Source: Pseudomonas sp. HS6
Lineage (GTDB): Bacteria; Pseudomonadota; Gammaproteobacteria; Pseudomonadales; Pseudomonadaceae
Length of the DNA: 64,000 bases
NCBI RefSeq assembly: GCF_023375815.1
Contig: NZ_CP067412.1
Coordinates: 2,790,001-2,854,000, forward strand
Direction: 5' to 3'
The translations under genes and the position numbers were made by a program. The notes beneath the pieces were generated by a model. The model made no database searches. It saw only the letters and a list, made by a program, of their open reading frames with translations, and was not told the origin of the DNA. Shown here in pieces: positions 52,902 to 61,468 of this stretch. The stretch's first letter is position 1. The number at the start of each line of letters is the position of its first letter.

Positions 52902-53954
52902 ATGCAGCAGAACAAAAACAACAACAGCGGTTGGATGATGCCGGCAGAGTGGGTGACACACGCGGCGACCTGGATGGTCTGGCCACACAATCAGGCCTTG
53001 TGGGAGTCGGGCTGGCGCGTGACCTTGCCGTTGGTGCAGGAAGATTTCGCCCGCGTCGCCAATGCCATCGCCCGGTTCGAACCGGTGAAAATGGTTGTCG
53101 ATCCGTCGGCCATCGCCAGCGCCAAAGCCTTGTGCGGGCCGAACATCGAACTGATTCCGCTGGCAGTCAACGACAGCTGGTGCCGCGACTCCGGCCCAAG
53201 CTTCGTCGTTCACCCGGAACAAGGTCTGGCCGGAGTGAGCTGGCGCTTCAACGCCTGGGGCGGCAAGTCGGCACACGACCTGGACGAAAGTCTGGCCCGT
53301 CGCGTGCTTAATCACCTGGGCGGCGAGTGCTTCGGCACGGCGCTGAGCAACGAGGGCGGCGCGATCCATGTCGACGGCGAGGGCACGTTGATCACCACCG
53401 AATCGGTGCTGCTCAACCCCAATCGCAACCCCGGCGTGAGCAAAGCCGAGATGGAAGAAATCTTCAGTCGCCTGCTCGGCGTGAAGAAAACCATCTGGCT
53501 GCCGGGCGATCCGGATTACGTCACCGGCGACATGACCGACGGCCACGTCGATGGCGTCTGCGCCTTCGCCCGTCCCGGCGTGTTGCTGGTGGACGCGACT
53601 CACGATCGCAGCTCGGTGTACGCCGAAGTCGTGCGGGAAAACCGTCGCGCACTGGAGCTGGCCACCGACGCCCAGGGTCGCAAGTTCGAGCTGATCGAGC
53701 TGTATGAAGCCACCGACGCGGTGGACACCGAAGCCGAAGTGTTCTGCGCCTCGTACACCAACTTCTACATCGCCAACGGCGCGATCATCATGCCGGCGTA
53801 CGGCATCGAGGCCGACCATGTGGCGGCAGAAACCCTGGCCAAGGCGTTCCCGGGCCGTGAAGTGGTGCCCGTGCAGATCAATCACCTGGCCCATGGTGGC
53901 GGCGGTGTGCACTGCATCACCCAGCAACAGCCAGCCTGGCCGGTGGAGGGTTGA
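52902..53954 (+). CDS. aguA: Agmatine deiminase, cytoplasmic
   Basis: This 350-residue agmatine deiminase converts agmatine to N-carbamoylputrescine and ammonia. Hallmarks are NDSWCRDSGPSFVV, NEGGAIHVDGEGTL, TDGHVDGVCAF and the catalytic cysteine in HGGGGVHCITQQQP-type context near the end. It is slightly shorter than the 368-residue AguA of P. aeruginosa. No export signal is present. It lies three bases before the amidohydrolase gene. Confidence 0.93.
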   Translation: MQQNKNNNSGWMMPAEWVTHAATWMVWPHNQALWESGWRVTLPLVQEDFARVANAIARFEPVKMVVDPSAIASAKALCGPNIELIPLAVNDSWCRDSGPSFVVHPEQGLAGVSWRFNAWGGKSAHDLDESLARRVLNHLGGECFGTALSNEGGAIHVDGEGTLITTESVLLNPNRNPGVSKAEMEEIFSRLLGVKKTIWLPGDPDYVTGDMTDGHVDGVCAFARPGVLLVDATHDRSSVYAEVVRENRRALELATDAQGRKFELIELYEATDAVDTEAEVFCASYTNFYIANGAIIMPAYGIEADHVAAETLAKAFPGREVVPVQINHLAHGGGGVHCITQQQPAWPVEG

Positions 53955-53957
53955 TCG

Positions 53958-54866
53958 ATGACGATGCTGAAAGTCGCCACCACCCAGATGCCGTGCACCT
54001 GGGACCTGAAAAGCAACCTCGATCGCGCCGAGCAGTTGGTGCGTGAAGCGGCCGGGCAGGGTGCGCAAGTGATTCTGTTGCAGGAGCTGTTCGCCACGCC
54101 GTATTTCTGCATCGAGCAGAGCCACCACCATATGGGGCTGGCCGAGGAGTTCCGCGACAGTCAGGTGCTGTCGCGTTTCGCCGCGCTGGCCCGGGAGCTC
54201 GGCGTGGTGCTGCCGCTGAGCTGGTATGAGAAGGCCGGCAATGCCTATTTCAACTCCCTTAGCGTGGCCGATGCAGACGGGCGTCTGCTGGGCGTGTACC
54301 GCAAGACTCACATCCCCAACGCCATCGGCTATCAGGAGAAGGAATATTTCAGCCCCGGCGACACCGGTTTCAAAGTCTGGGACACCGCGTTCGGCCGCCT
54401 CGGCGTGGGCATTTGCTGGGATCAGTGGTTCCCGGAAACCGCACGCTGTCTGGCCTTGATGGGCGCTGAAGTGCTGTTGTTCCCGACCGCCATCGGCTCG
54501 GAACCGGGCTGCGCGGATCTGGATTCGCGGGACCACTGGCAGATGACCATGCGTGGCCACGCCGCTGCCAATCTGCTGCCGGTGATCGCTTCCAACCGCG
54601 TGGGCCGTGAAGTGGCGGGCACGGATGCGGCGTTGCAAATGAATTTCTACGGCTCGTCGTTCATCTGCAACCACAAGGGAAAAATGCTCGCCGAAGCCGA
54701 CCGCGCCAGCACTGGTGTGCTGGTGCAAAGCCTCGATCTGGCAGCCATGCGTGAAGATCGCTTGAGCTGGGGCATCTACCGCGACCGTCGCCCGGAAATG
54801 TACGGCGCCTTGTTGAGCCAGGATGGCCGTCACCTTCATGCCCGCTGGAATCCTCAAGGAGTCTGA
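53958..54866 (+). CDS. aguB: N-carbamoylputrescine amidohydrolase
   Basis: This 302-residue nitrilase-superfamily enzyme makes putrescine from N-carbamoylputrescine. The Glu-Lys-Cys triad is seen in LLQELFATPYFC, YRKTHIPN and GVGICWDQWFPE. Its order after the deiminase is as in other agu operons. The binding-protein gene follows directly. Confidence 0.94.
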   Translation: MTMLKVATTQMPCTWDLKSNLDRAEQLVREAAGQGAQVILLQELFATPYFCIEQSHHHMGLAEEFRDSQVLSRFAALARELGVVLPLSWYEKAGNAYFNSLSVADADGRLLGVYRKTHIPNAIGYQEKEYFSPGDTGFKVWDTAFGRLGVGICWDQWFPETARCLALMGAEVLLFPTAIGSEPGCADLDSRDHWQMTMRGHAAANLLPVIASNRVGREVAGTDAALQMNFYGSSFICNHKGKMLAEADRASTGVLVQSLDLAAMREDRLSWGIYRDRRPEMYGALLSQDGRHLHARWNPQGV

Positions 54867-54867
54867 T

Positions 54868-55971
54868 ATGCACACCTCACACAAGTGGTTGCTGGGCGCT
54901 CTGGGCCTGGCGCTGGCCGGTTTGATGCCCGCCGTGCACGCCGAAGACAAGACCCTGCGGCTGTACAACTGGGCGGATTATTTCGCCGAAGACACGCTGA
55001 CAAAGTTCACCGCCGAAACCGGGATCAAGGTGATCTACGACGTGATGGACGGCAGCGAAACCCTGGAAGCCAAGATGCTGTCCGGTGGCAGCGGTTACGA
55101 CCTGATCTTCCCCGGCGACACTGTGGCCGAACGCCTGATGCGCGCCGGCAGCCTGTTGCCGCTGGATCCGTCGAAAATCACGGCGATGAACGACATCGAA
55201 CCGGGCCTGCAAAAACTGCGCAGCCATTACGAGCATTCGAACAAGGCCACGGTGCCGTACACCTGGGGCACCATCGGCCTGACCTACAACGCCGAGCAGG
55301 TCAAACAGCGTATGGCCGATGCTCCGGTCAACAGCCTCGACATGCTGTTCAAACCGGAGCTGGCCGCCAAGTTTGCCGATTGCGGGATTTCGATGATCGA
55401 CTCGCCGGACGAAGTGCTGGCCGTGGTGCTCAATTATTTGGGCCGCGACCCGCGCAGCGCCAAGCCTGCGGATCTGGCAGCGGCCAGTGATCTGCTGATG
55501 AAGTTGCGGCCGTATATCCGCAAGTTCCAGTCGCAACCGGTGACCGATCTGGTCAACGGCAACCTGTGTCTGTCGCTCGGCTACAGCGGCGACATGACCC
55601 AAGCCCAGCGCACTTCGGACAGCGCCGGCAAGCAGACCCGCTTCCAGTACCGCGTGCCCCGTGAAGGCACCACGGTGTGGATGGACACCATGGCCATTCC
55701 GGTCGATGCCAAACACCCGGAATACGCCTATGCCTTCATCAACTTCGTGATGCGCCCGGAGAACATGGCTGCGATCAGCAATTTCACCGGTTACCCGACC
55801 TCCAACGCCAAGGCTCGGCCAAACGTGGACGAGGCGATGCGCAACAACCCGGACATCTACCTCGACGAAGCGACCTATGCTCGTCTGATACCGGGCAAGG
55901 ACATTCCCCAGGCCGACATGCGCGCCCGCATGCGCACCTGGACCAAGTTCAAGACCGCCACTGCAAAGTGA
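54868..55971 (+). CDS. Periplasmic polyamine-binding protein (PotF-like)
   Basis: This 367-residue protein has a signal peptide (leader ending PAVHAED). The mature start LRLYNWADYFAEDTLTKFTAETG is typical of PotD/PotF binding proteins. AAGGAG precedes the ATG at 54868. No ATPase or permease gene is near, so it must work with a transporter coded elsewhere or act alone as a periplasmic sensor or binder. Its position matches agu2C of the P. aeruginosa PA14 agu2ABCA' operon, as recalled. Confidence 0.88.
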   Translation: MHTSHKWLLGALGLALAGLMPAVHAEDKTLRLYNWADYFAEDTLTKFTAETGIKVIYDVMDGSETLEAKMLSGGSGYDLIFPGDTVAERLMRAGSLLPLDPSKITAMNDIEPGLQKLRSHYEHSNKATVPYTWGTIGLTYNAEQVKQRMADAPVNSLDMLFKPELAAKFADCGISMIDSPDEVLAVVLNYLGRDPRSAKPADLAAASDLLMKLRPYIRKFQSQPVTDLVNGNLCLSLGYSGDMTQAQRTSDSAGKQTRFQYRVPREGTTVWMDTMAIPVDAKHPEYAYAFINFVMRPENMAAISNFTGYPTSNAKARPNVDEAMRNNPDIYLDEATYARLIPGKDIPQADMRARMRTWTKFKTATAK

Positions 55972-56017
55972 TTTTTCCGGGCCGCTTCGGCGGCCCCAAC
56001 ACATCAGGAACGTACAC

Positions 56018-57136
56018 ATGCCGACTCGTCGCGAGTTCATCAAACAGGTTTCAGTCGCCGCCGGCGTAGGCGCTGCCGTCATGGGCCTCGGCCTTTCGCC
56101 GGCGCGGGTGCTGGCGGCCAGCGAAGGTCACTGGTTCATGCCCGACGAGGGCGACAAACACGAACGCGCCTACATGGCCTTCGGCGCGCAGGACGCAATC
56201 TGGGAAGACTTCACCGAAGACGTCCAGGAAGCCCTGGGCCGGATCGCCCGCGCCATCGCCCGCTACGAACCGCTGACCATTTACTGCCGCAGCGGCGAAC
56301 GCAGCCTGGCCGAAGAGATTTGCGGCACCTCCAACATCACCTACCAGATCGCTAACCTCGACGACATCTGGATGCGTGACATCAGCGCCAACTTCGTCAT
56401 TGATGACAAAAGCGGCCTCGGTGCGGTGGACTTCAACTTCAGTGGCTGGGGCAACAAACAGCAGCACAGCAAAGACGCGAAAATCGCCAAACGAGTGGCG
56501 CAAGATGCGCAAGCGACTTACATCCGCAGCGAGCTGGTGGGCGAGGGCGGCGGCATCGAAGTCGATGGCCACGGCACCGGGATCATGACCGAAAGCTGCT
56601 GGGTCAACGCCAACCGCAACCCCGGCTGGAGCAAGGCTGACGTCGAGGCGGAACTGAAGGCACGCCTGGGCCTGCGCAAAATCATCTGGCTACCGGGCAT
56701 CAAGGACAAGGACATCACTGACGCTCACGTCGATTTCTACGCACGCTTCGTCAAACCCGGCGTGGTCATTGCCAACCTCGACACCGACCCGAAATCCTAC
56801 GACAACAAGGTCACGCTGGCGCACCTGGAGATCCTGAAAAAGGCCACCGATGCCGACGGTCGCCCGCTGCAGATTCACACCCTGTCGCCGCCGCTGAAGC
56901 CGCGCAAAACCAAGTTCAACAAGAACAATGACGACTTCGCCGCCGGCTACATCAACTATTTCGTGATCAACGGCGCGGTGATTGCGCCGGAGTTCGGCGA
57001 TAAAGACGCTGACAAAAAGGCCTTGGATTTGCTCAAGCAGCTGTACCCCGGGCGCGACGTGGTGCAAATCAACATCGATGCCATCGCGGCCGGTGGTGGC
57101 GGGATTCACTGCGTGACCAGTCACCAGCCCGCGTGA
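56018..57136 (+). CDS. Agmatine deiminase, Tat-exported
   Basis: This 372-residue second deiminase begins with a twin-arginine signal (PTRREFIKQVSVAAG, hydrophobic run, then ARVLAAS). The enzyme core includes DDIWMRDISANFVI, GEGGGIEVDGHGTG, ITDAHVDFYARF and the catalytic Cys in AGGGGIHCVTSHQP. It should act in the periplasm, on external agmatine. It matches agu2A' of the PA14 agu2 operon, as recalled. It converges on the DUF4123 gene with a 16-base overlap of the coding ends. Confidence 0.9.
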   Translation: MPTRREFIKQVSVAAGVGAAVMGLGLSPARVLAASEGHWFMPDEGDKHERAYMAFGAQDAIWEDFTEDVQEALGRIARAIARYEPLTIYCRSGERSLAEEICGTSNITYQIANLDDIWMRDISANFVIDDKSGLGAVDFNFSGWGNKQQHSKDAKIAKRVAQDAQATYIRSELVGEGGGIEVDGHGTGIMTESCWVNANRNPGWSKADVEAELKARLGLRKIIWLPGIKDKDITDAHVDFYARFVKPGVVIANLDTDPKSYDNKVTLAHLEILKKATDADGRPLQIHTLSPPLKPRKTKFNKNNDDFAAGYINYFVINGAVIAPEFGDKDADKKALDLLKQLYPGRDVVQINIDAIAAGGGGIHCVTSHQPA

Positions 57137-57666
57137 GGTGACGTGTCACGTGCGTCGATCATGAACGCGGCGGTCTTCCAGCATTTCCACTGGCTGCCGT
57201 TGTTCAGTTCATAGAACGCACGGTGAATGGGCCCGAAGAAGGCCGCCAGTTCTTTTTGCGTACACGTTGGCAGGTAAATGGACAGGACCCGCGGATCATA
57301 AAAACGGAACATCAATAACGTTCCATCCTCGGTTCGTACCTGAAGATGCTTCTTGAGGTGTCGCCTTAACTTCGCCATCGTCAGTGAAACCGGCACGCTC
57401 AACAGAATTCCCCAGGCGCGTCCCCAGCCCCTGGCCAGCAACTCCAGGGTCTGCGGATGACCGGGGACAAGTTGTACGAGATACGGGGCGGCAGCCCTCA
57501 GGCGCGGGGTGAGTTGGCCTGAATAAAGACTCCAGAACTTGAGTGAACCATGGCGGATCCGATGTGAAATCGCAGGATCCTGCGCGCCGTCGACCAGCCA
57601 GTAGACTTGTTCGTCTGCATTCGACCAGAGCGTTTCCAGCAATGTCTCAAGCACCCCGGCGCTCAT
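57121..57666 (-). CDS. DUF4123 T6SS adaptor/chaperone
   Basis: This 181-residue protein fits the DUF4123 (Tap-1/TEC) family. It has YWLVDGAQDPAISHRIRHGS, APYLVQLVPGHPQTLELL, RTEDGTLLMFRFYDPRVLSIY and a late FGPIHRAFYE. Such adaptors load effectors onto VgrG. The start at 57666 overlaps the stop of the preceding gene (ATGA). No VgrG or recognised effector lies beside it, which is unusual. It may serve a distant VgrG, perhaps the one in this window. Confidence 0.78.
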   Translation of the reverse strand: MSAGVLETLLETLWSNADEQVYWLVDGAQDPAISHRIRHGSLKFWSLYSGQLTPRLRAAAPYLVQLVPGHPQTLELLARGWGRAWGILLSVPVSLTMAKLRRHLKKHLQVRTEDGTLLMFRFYDPRVLSIYLPTCTQKELAAFFGPIHRAFYELNNGSQWKCWKTAAFMIDARDTSPHAGW

Positions 57667-58217
57667 GCGTTCTCCATCCCGTTGCGACGACAGAGTTCGC
57701 AAAAAGGTATCGCCTGCACTGCGGCTTCTTCCAGTCGTTGTGCTTGCAAGTCCTGGGCGACTCTGGCGCTGATGGTCAACGCCGGGTCGGCTTTCAATGG
57801 TTGAAAGGTCGGCGATTTACGTTGAACAAGGGGTTTTACCGCAACCGGTGCGGGGGCGGCGGACGGACGATCATTGCTTCGCAATGGGGTGGATGCTGTG
57901 GTTTCGGGTGTGCCGGTTCGGGTACGTTTGACCGTGCGGGCAAACAGGCTGCCATTGAGCAGCTTTTGAGAAACTTGACGCAGAACCTCTTGGTCATCAA
58001 GACGGTGAATCAGAGCGTGCTGAGTGGACAGAAGCGCGCGCAGTCGTTGAATGTCTTGCGCCTTGCAAAAGTGCCAGCGGACGAAGCGCTCGACCTGCCA
58101 CGTTTCCTGCGGAACCCAATGGCTGGTGGTTTCATCGGACCCGGAAGGGAGCGGGCCGAGGTCGACCCGGTCACCGATCTCGATCAACTCCGTTGCGTCG
58201 GAAAAACTCAGTCGCAT
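57663..58217 (-). CDS. Hypothetical protein coupled to DUF4123 adaptor
   Basis: This 184-residue protein overlaps the adaptor gene by four bases. The N-terminal half is folded-looking (LIEIGDRVDLGPL, ETWQVERFVRWHF), a Pro/Ser/Thr-rich linker covers about residues 100-140, and the end QRLEEAAVQAIPFCELCRR carries a CxxC pair. No domain is recognised. The tight coupling suggests it works with the adaptor, either as a cargo remnant or co-adaptor; this is inference. Confidence 0.6.
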   Translation of the reverse strand: MRLSFSDATELIEIGDRVDLGPLPSGSDETTSHWVPQETWQVERFVRWHFCKAQDIQRLRALLSTQHALIHRLDDQEVLRQVSQKLLNGSLFARTVKRTRTGTPETTASTPLRSNDRPSAAPAPVAVKPLVQRKSPTFQPLKADPALTISARVAQDLQAQRLEEAAVQAIPFCELCRRNGMENA

Positions 58218-58304
58218 GCTGGGTGCCTTCCCTGATTAACCCTTCGACAGCCTAGACGCTCTTGTGGCCGATGCTTGAAAAAATGGGCTTACGGCCACTT
58301 ACCC

Positions 58305-58967
58305 TCAGCGAAATCGTTGGGGAATCGCCTCGGCAAACGGATAGAACTCAAACCAGGGTTTGGCTTCTTCAAGGACCTGTTTGAAGGCGGAGCGCTGGAC
58401 CAGTCGTTCGAAGTAGGCGTTCAAGTGGCCATGGTCGCCGGGGAACGGCACCAGTGTGCTGGCGTAAAACAGGGCCGGACTGGCGGAGCAATCGGCCAGG
58501 CTGAAGTCCGGGCTGGCGATCCACTGACGGGTCGCCAGCTGATGCTCAATCATTCCATACGCGGTGTTCAGCAGGGTGCGCTGGCTGGTCAGGTCGCCCT
58601 GTCTGTCGTGAATGCGGTCGGCGACGATCTGCGACATGGGTGTCATCACGTAGTTGTCGAAAAACCGGTCCCACAGGCGCACTTGCAGGGCGGTGTCCCA
58701 ATCGTCGGGGATCAGTCGGCCGGCGCCAGCGTGGTAGCGATCCAGATACTCGATGATCACGCTCGACTCCGGCACGCTGCACGGGCGGGCCCGATCATGC
58801 AGGACCGGGAATTTGACCAGCGGCCACAGGGCTCGCAGTTCGGCTCGCTCGGCTTCGCTGGACAGGTCGATGACGCGCTTGTCGAATGCGGTGCCGTGTT
58901 CGTAAAGGGCGATCAGCACCTTGTGGCAGTAGGACGACAACGGGTGGTAATAGAGGGTCAAGTCCAT
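58305..58967 (-). CDS. Glutathione S-transferase family protein
   Basis: This 220-residue protein has an N-terminal thioredoxin-like GST domain ([23 protein letters not shown], then VKFPVLHD and [13 protein letters not shown]) and an all-helical C-terminal domain with [15 protein letters not shown]. It probably conjugates or reduces with glutathione. It lies upstream of nothing in its own operon and follows the RidA gene on the same strand. Confidence 0.9.
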   Translation of the reverse strand: MDLTLYYHPLSSYCHKVLIALYEHGTAFDKRVIDLSSEAERAELRALWPLVKFPVLHDRARPCSVPESSVIIEYLDRYHAGAGRLIPDDWDTALQVRLWDRFFDNYVMTPMSQIVADRIHDRQGDLTSQRTLLNTAYGMIEHQLATRQWIASPDFSLADCSASPALFYASTLVPFPGDHGHLNAYFERLVQRSAFKQVLEEAKPWFEFYPFAEAIPQRFR

Positions 58968-58999
58968 GGTTCAACGCCTCGCGTTGGTGGTGAAAAGCA

Positions 59000-59407
59000 C
59001 TACACAGGTATAGCGCGCCTGCGCACGGCCACGCATTTGATTTCCACCAGCAGCCCCGGATGGGCCAGTTCGCTGACGCCGATGCAGGTCCAGGCGCACA
59101 ATCCTTTGGGGAACAGGCGGTTTTTCACTTCGCGAAACACCGGCATGTGCTGGCTCATGTCGACATGATAGGTGGTCATCTCCACCACATCGTCGAAGCT
59201 GCAACCACCGGCTTTCAACACTTCGTCGAGGTTTTCCCAGGCACGGATGAATTGCTGCTCGGGATCTTCGATGACCTTTAAGTCAGCCGTGCGGCCCACC
59301 TGACCGGCGCAGTAAAGCGTGTCGCCGACCAGAACCGCCGGGGCGTAACCGGCGCGTTCGACGATGGCTTTCATGGATTCGGGGACGATGATTTCGCGAT
59401 CGGGCAT
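59000..59407 (-). CDS. RidA/YjgF-family protein
   Basis: This 135-residue Rid protein has GDTLYCAGQVGRTADLKVI, AWENLDEVLKAGGCSFDDVVEMTTYHVD and CIGVSELAHPGLLVEIKCVAV. The ATG at 59407 follows AGGAG and is preferred over one at 59425. It is the second Rid protein in the window. It may remove reactive imines and stands next to a GST gene. Confidence 0.87.
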   Translation of the reverse strand: MPDREIIVPESMKAIVERAGYAPAVLVGDTLYCAGQVGRTADLKVIEDPEQQFIRAWENLDEVLKAGGCSFDDVVEMTTYHVDMSQHMPVFREVKNRLFPKGLCAWTCIGVSELAHPGLLVEIKCVAVRRRAIPV

Positions 59408-59438
59408 GGCTGGGGCTCCTGGCAAACGTTGAATCGGG

Positions 59439-59822
59439 TCACTTCGCGCGAAAGTACCGGATCAGGTTGACCGATTTTGTGAATACCGCATAAACCACTG
59501 CTGCGATCATCAGTCCGGCGATGGCCGGGCCGACCGCATTGAGGCCGGTAATGAGCAGCATGTAGAGCGACAGCATCAGTATCAGCACGACATAACTGGC
59601 GAGTATCTGTCTAAAGAGCGCCAACAGCAGCGGGATGAACGCCACCGCCACCGAGTGGATGGCCACCGCCTGCAAAATCTCGATTATCAGATATGAGTAA
59701 GCATCTTCGCCGCTTGCTTGTGTGGCGATCAGCCAGGATTCGTTCATCAGCCAATTCAGCCCGCCAACCACCATCAGGCTGATGACGACAATCAGCGCCA
59801 TGTTTATTGCTCGGGTGCTCAT
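59439..59822 (-). CDS. Small membrane protein, hypothetical
   Basis: This 127-residue protein has about three to four membrane segments (MALIVVISLMVVGGLNWLM at the start, then a central pair, then PAIAGLMIAAVVYAVFT). The stretch VVGGLNWL recalls small DUF378-like membrane proteins, but the match is short. It overlaps the thioesterase gene by four bases, so the two are co-translated. Confidence 0.7.
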   Translation of the reverse strand: MSTRAINMALIVVISLMVVGGLNWLMNESWLIATQASGEDAYSYLIIEILQAVAIHSVAVAFIPLLLALFRQILASYVVLILMLSLYMLLITGLNAVGPAIAGLMIAAVVYAVFTKSVNLIRYFRAK

Positions 59823-60325
59823 TGGTCTTCATTCCGCCCATGAGCGGCGGCCGCCAACTGTTCGGTATCCACCCGAACGAACACCGAATCACCCACCGCC
59901 GTCAGCACATCCCCGGCGTACACCTCGCAGATCACCCGGCTCTTGCGCCCGACCTCTCCTTCGACTTTCGCTTTCAACGTCAGCGGCACGCCCATCGGTG
60001 TCGGTTTGATGAACTTGATGCCGAGGTTGCCGGTGACGCAGTTGATCCGAGGCAGGCTTTCGGCTTCGCGATTTTCCGCGCGGTAGTGGTAAGCCATCGC
60101 CGTCCAGTTGGAATGGCAGTCCACCAGCATCGCGATCAGGCCGCCGTAGACCAGCTCCGGCCAGCCGCAGTATTTGGCTTCTGGGATGTGTTCGGCCATG
60201 ACGTGCACGCCGTCTTCGTGCCAGAAACTCTTGATGTGCAAGCCGTGCGGGTTGCTGCTGCCGCAGCCGAAGCAGACGCCGTCGGGGGCGGCGGTGTCTT
60301 GCAGGGAGGTGTCGAGGGTGGACAT
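59819..60325 (-). CDS. Hotdog-fold thioesterase, PaaI-like
   Basis: This 168-residue protein has an N-terminal CFGCGSSNPHGLHIKSF motif and the hotdog helix with YGGLIAMLVDCHSNWTAMAY, both typical of PaaI/YbgC-related acyl-CoA thioesterases. The CxxC pair near residue 20 is common in this subgroup. The substrate is unknown. Its stop overlaps the downstream membrane-protein gene. Confidence 0.85.
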   Translation of the reverse strand: MSTLDTSLQDTAAPDGVCFGCGSSNPHGLHIKSFWHEDGVHVMAEHIPEAKYCGWPELVYGGLIAMLVDCHSNWTAMAYHYRAENREAESLPRINCVTGNLGIKFIKPTPMGVPLTLKAKVEGEVGRKSRVICEVYAGDVLTAVGDSVFVRVDTEQLAAAAHGRNEDQ

Positions 60326-60371
60326 GCCGGGGTCATCCTTAAACGGTTAGCGAAACGGCGTGAATCTTACG

Positions 60372-61325
60372 TCAGATCAGCAAACTCAGCGTATCGAACA
60401 ACTCGACATCCTCCGGCCTCGCCGAGCGCGCGCGGCGGCGAATCACGTGCAGCAGACAATCGACAAAACACTGCGCCGCTGCGCCCAGCGGCGCGTTGCG
60501 CGGGGTGACGATGCCGATGACATCGTTGGCGAACGTCTCGGCCAGATCGAGTCGGGCCACGCGTTCGCGGTAGCCGGGCACTGTCAGCATGGGTTCGGGA
60601 AAGTAGCTGAGCATGTCGGTTTGCTCGATCAGCGACAGCGTCAGTTGCGGCGAGTGCGCGCGGTGGATGTGTTGCAGGTCGATCTGCGCGCCGTGTTGCC
60701 AGAACAGCTCGGTCATCAAGCCTTCGTGGCTGGCGTCCGGGTAATTGACCACCCAGTCCTGATCGAGCAGTTGGTGGATGGAATTGGCCCCGCGCAGCGG
60801 ATGATCATTACGGGCGACCACTGCCATCCGGTAGGAAAAAATCGGTTCGCTGACGAATTCCGGGCGCGGCAGCAATGACGAGACCAGGCCCACCGCGAAT
60901 TCCATGGTGCCGTCGCGCAATTTTGGCAGGGCCACGGCCATCAAACCTTCGAAGATTTCCAGGCGCACCTGCGGCATGCGCTGGCGGAACAGGGTGACCA
61001 CCTCTGGCAGCAGGGTCATGCCCATCCACGGCGAAATACCCAGGCGCAACTGACCCTGGGCCTGATCGCTCAGGTGCGTCAGCTCCAGTTGTGCGCGCTC
61101 CAATTGGCTGAGCATCTGCCGCGCATGCTGGAGCAGCGATTGACCGTAAGCGGTCAGCACCACGCCGCTGGCATTGCGCACCAGCAGCGGCAATTGCAGG
61201 TGTTCTTCCAGTTCGCGCAGGGCCTTGGCCACGGCGGTCTGCGAAACCCCCAGTTGCCGCGCCGCCGCACGAATGCTGCCGCAGTCGGCAATCATCACCA
61301 GCGCTCGCAGTTGATGCAGCTTCAT
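60372..61325 (-). CDS. LysR-family transcriptional regulator
   Basis: This 317-residue regulator starts MKLHQLRALVMIADCGSIRA with HTH VSQTAVAKALRELEEHLQLPLL. The in-frame extension to 61406 is not used. It is divergent from the amidohydrolase-MFS pair, with 143 bases between, so it probably controls that pair. Confidence 0.9.
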   Translation of the reverse strand: MKLHQLRALVMIADCGSIRAAARQLGVSQTAVAKALRELEEHLQLPLLVRNASGVVLTAYGQSLLQHARQMLSQLERAQLELTHLSDQAQGQLRLGISPWMGMTLLPEVVTLFRQRMPQVRLEIFEGLMAVALPKLRDGTMEFAVGLVSSLLPRPEFVSEPIFSYRMAVVARNDHPLRGANSIHQLLDQDWVVNYPDASHEGLMTELFWQHGAQIDLQHIHRAHSPQLTLSLIEQTDMLSYFPEPMLTVPGYRERVARLDLAETFANDVIGIVTPRNAPLGAAAQCFVDCLLHVIRRRARSARPEDVELFDTLSLLI

Positions 61326-61468
61326 CCTTTTCTCCCGTTGTGGCGGTGTAAACCCACGGTTTTCAGCCCCCGTTTTTTGAGACTGCCGCGGCTTTCGGCA
61401 AGTCATTAGGATCGCAGGGTATCAGTCGAACACCCGAAAACGCCCCCATAAAAACAAGGAACCTGCTG

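Noticed and set aside
52863..54968. 701-codon minus-strand frame opposite the agmatine genes
   Set aside because: Antisense to two clearly recognised enzymes.
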